This document shows positions 62,558 to 64,000 of a stretch of DNA of 64,000 bases, one piece after another; within the stretch, counting starts at the first letter, position 1, and the number at the start of each line of letters is the position of its first letter. Where the stretch lies: positions 1,798,001 through 1,862,000 of the forward strand of contig NC_063020.1 of NCBI RefSeq assembly GCF_020509005.1. Reading direction: 5' to 3'. A program made the position numbers and the translations under genes. The notes beneath the pieces are model-generated. The model was not told the origin of the DNA, ran no database searches, and saw only the letters and a program-made list of their open reading frames with translations. The stretch is from Fulvia fulva. Lineage: Eukaryota > Ascomycota > Dothideomycetes > Mycosphaerellales > Mycosphaerellaceae.

Positions 62558-63390
62558 TCATACTTTTCTTTCCCAATTCCAAGTTCTGTTCCTCTTGGCT
62601 TCACGCCTCCCGTAAACCTGCCTAAGCAAGTCATTCTCTTCCCTTAGAGACGGCCATCCCTTAGGATCCCTCACGATCTCGTCAAATCTTGCTTCCAACA
62701 TCTCCTCTGCTTCTTCGACTCCAGAAAGTTGTCTCCACAGTGCCACACACGTTTTTCACCAAATGCGCAATTGACTGACAGCTTTCAAGCCTCTTTTTGA
62801 TGATGCTAGAAGCATAGTGCAAGAAATCGTCTATGCCGTACTGTGCAAAGATCAGACTTATAATTGTTTTTGTCGTCAACAGGACTTTATACTCACCATG
62901 GCTGCTGCGTTTCTGACGGGCAGTATCCTCATAAAATTCTCCACGATATCATCAGCAGTATGACCATGTGGGAGCTGCAGCGAAGGATTCGACAGGCCAT
63001 AGCTCCATCGTAGCACGACTTGAATCGTGTCTTCGCAGCTCATGTGACTGTTAGTGAGTTCAGGATCCTCAATGAATAGAAGTGGCCCTCGGAGATCGCC
63101 GATCTATTGGACATCAGTGATTGTGATTAAGCTGGCCTGTATGTACCTACAGCTTGGATTGGTGCGCTTGCCACGCGCCGTGCGAGCTCAGGCGATCTGG
63201 CGCTGACGCAGGCTTGGTGGACTTTGAAGTCGTGAGTGGGAGTTTTGATGACCATGTCTGCATGTTCTCCACTTTCGAACAAGCTAGGAAGTAGTGAGAA
63301 TCTGGGTTCGAAGATTGGTTCTGTCTGCTCTTACTTCTTGGCGAAGTCGGCAGGTAGGCCGACGGTCCATTCATTATTGGTGAGTGCCAT
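62558..63390 (-). pseudogene. BTB-type protein gene, spliced, with a frameshift
   Basis: Exon 1 is 63390-63335 (MALTNNEWTVGLPADFAK). The intron 63334-63284 (51 bp, GTAAGA..CTAG) leads to a BTB start LFESGEHADMVIKTPTHDFK and VHQACVSARSPELA. A middle region (DPELTNSHMSCEDTIQVVLR) is joined by an unclear junction near 63110-63160. The intron 62896-62841 (56 bp, GTGAGT..CACAG) precedes YGIDDFLHYASSIIKKRLES. The frame then breaks near 62745 and resumes as LWRQLSGVEEAEEMLEARFDE to a stop at 62558. The shifted part aligns with the neighbour at 63771-63998, which shows the break is a mutation. Exact exons in the middle are uncertain. Confidence 0.55.
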
Positions 63391-63770
63391 GCTGGTCAAC
63401 GTTGTGTAAGAATTAGCTTGGGCAGGATTGTGTTCAAGATAAACAGGAGCAGAGCAAACCATGGTGTGTGCTGCCAAATCCTTACCATATCCCTCAAAGA
63501 GGTCGAACCGACTGGAGCATTCAATATACCAACACGAGACCATTACTCGCAGCCATGGTACCTTTGGTATCATTCGCGTACTTCTGGTGGTAGGAGCATG
63601 ATCGTAGCATTCCTCCGGGATGATGGGCAGTTGGCCGCTTCATGTCGAGGATATCGACAATATGCTCCCAGGAGACACACATGATCGACGCATTGAGTGA
63701 GAGAGGGCCGCATCTGGCCAGACAAGATGGAGGATCACGTAGACATGTCGCTCGACGGCCACCGAGAATT
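63391..63770. other. Spacer between two BTB-type paralogues
   Basis: 380 bp, no supported gene. Possibly holds a short 5' exon of the gene to the left: a GTAAGG donor near 63488 and a CAG acceptor just before 63390. Confidence 0.4.
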
Positions 63771-63998
63771 TCAGTTCTCTGCCTTGCGCACCTTATCAAC
63801 CTCCTTCAACAATGCCTTCTCCTTCAAGATCTTCCAGGACTCACTGTCCTTAACCGCCTCGTCAAACCTTGCTACCAGCCTTGCGACTGCCTCATCCTGG
63901 CCTAGGATCTGCCTGAAAAGCAGAACACACATCTGTGCAAAACGGCAAATCGAGCGACAATCGTCAAAACGTTCAGCGATGATCTCAGAAGTATGTCC
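63771..63998 (-). CDS. C-terminal end of a second BTB-type paralogue (cut by the window edge)
   Basis: 75 codons open to the right edge and ending in TGA at 63771. The product reads TSEIIAERFDDCRSICRFAQ, then ARFDEAVKDSESWKILKE. It matches, residue class by residue class, the end of the gene at 62558-63390. The BTB part would lie beyond the window. The frame here is intact. Confidence 0.55.
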   Translation of the reverse strand, partial: GHTSEIIAERFDDCRSICRFAQMCVLLFRQILGQDEAVARLVARFDEAVKDSESWKILKEKALLKEVDKVRKAEN

Positions 63999-64000
63999 GA

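Overview
The window is fungal nuclear DNA, most likely from a filamentous ascomycete (Pezizomycotina; a dothideomycete is my weak guess). Three things point there: spliceosomal introns of about 50-110 bp with GTAAGT/GTGAGT donors and CTAAC-type branch sites, fungal housekeeping genes, and repeats mutated by repeat-induced point mutation (RIP; CA to TA on both strands, so CAG, CAA and TGG have become TAG or TAA). It has two compartments: a nested retrotransposon cluster at about 1-51.8 kb and a gene-bearing part at about 53.3-64 kb.

Transposon cluster. Left edge: the 3' end of a RIP-mutated Ty3/Gypsy element (1-786), a Copia LTR relic, a RIP-mutated minus-strand LINE relic (LINE-3) split by a RIP-mutated plus-strand LINE (LINE-1, 1071-6052), degraded DNA, then a nearly intact minus-strand LINE (LINE-2, 8818-13716). 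From about 13.7 to 49.2 kb an old plus-strand Copia element (Copia-D) forms a scaffold. It holds, in order, an intact chromodomain Gypsy element (Gypsy-1, 14284-20420), a lightly mutated minus-strand Copia (Copia-A, 20570-26190) and a RIP-mutated minus-strand Copia (Copia-C, from 27798). Copia-C is itself split by a heavily RIP-mutated Gypsy (Gypsy-2, 28400-34690) and by an intact Copia with one long gag-pol frame (Copia-B, 35308-42092). Exact 5-bp target duplications support Gypsy-1, Gypsy-2, Copia-A and Copia-B. Next comes a pol-less LTR element (45770-48285) that carries gag on the minus strand and, on the opposite strand, an intron-containing gene for a six-cysteine coiled-coil protein. 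A last piece of Copia-D and a 3' half of a chromodomain Gypsy pol complete the cluster.

Gene part. A spliced UstYa/DUF3328-like gene with two in-frame TGA codons (53338-54523), an uncharacterised coiled-coil protein, DNA polymerase epsilon subunit B (DPB2), and a divergent NASP/Sim3-type histone chaperone; the last two share a promoter with an ACGCGT (MCB) box. Then a two-exon BTB protein, an F-box gene broken by an early TAA, and two related BTB-type genes, one frameshifted and one cut by the window edge.

Two age layers are visible. One set is riddled with RIP-type stops (Gypsy-0, Gypsy-2, LINE-1, LINE-3, Copia-C, Copia-D). The other is clean or nearly so (LINE-2, Gypsy-1, Copia-B, the pol-less element; Copia-A lightly mutated) and sits inside the first. 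The clean elements therefore arrived after RIP had acted on their hosts. All coordinates and motifs were read by eye; no alignments or database searches were run.
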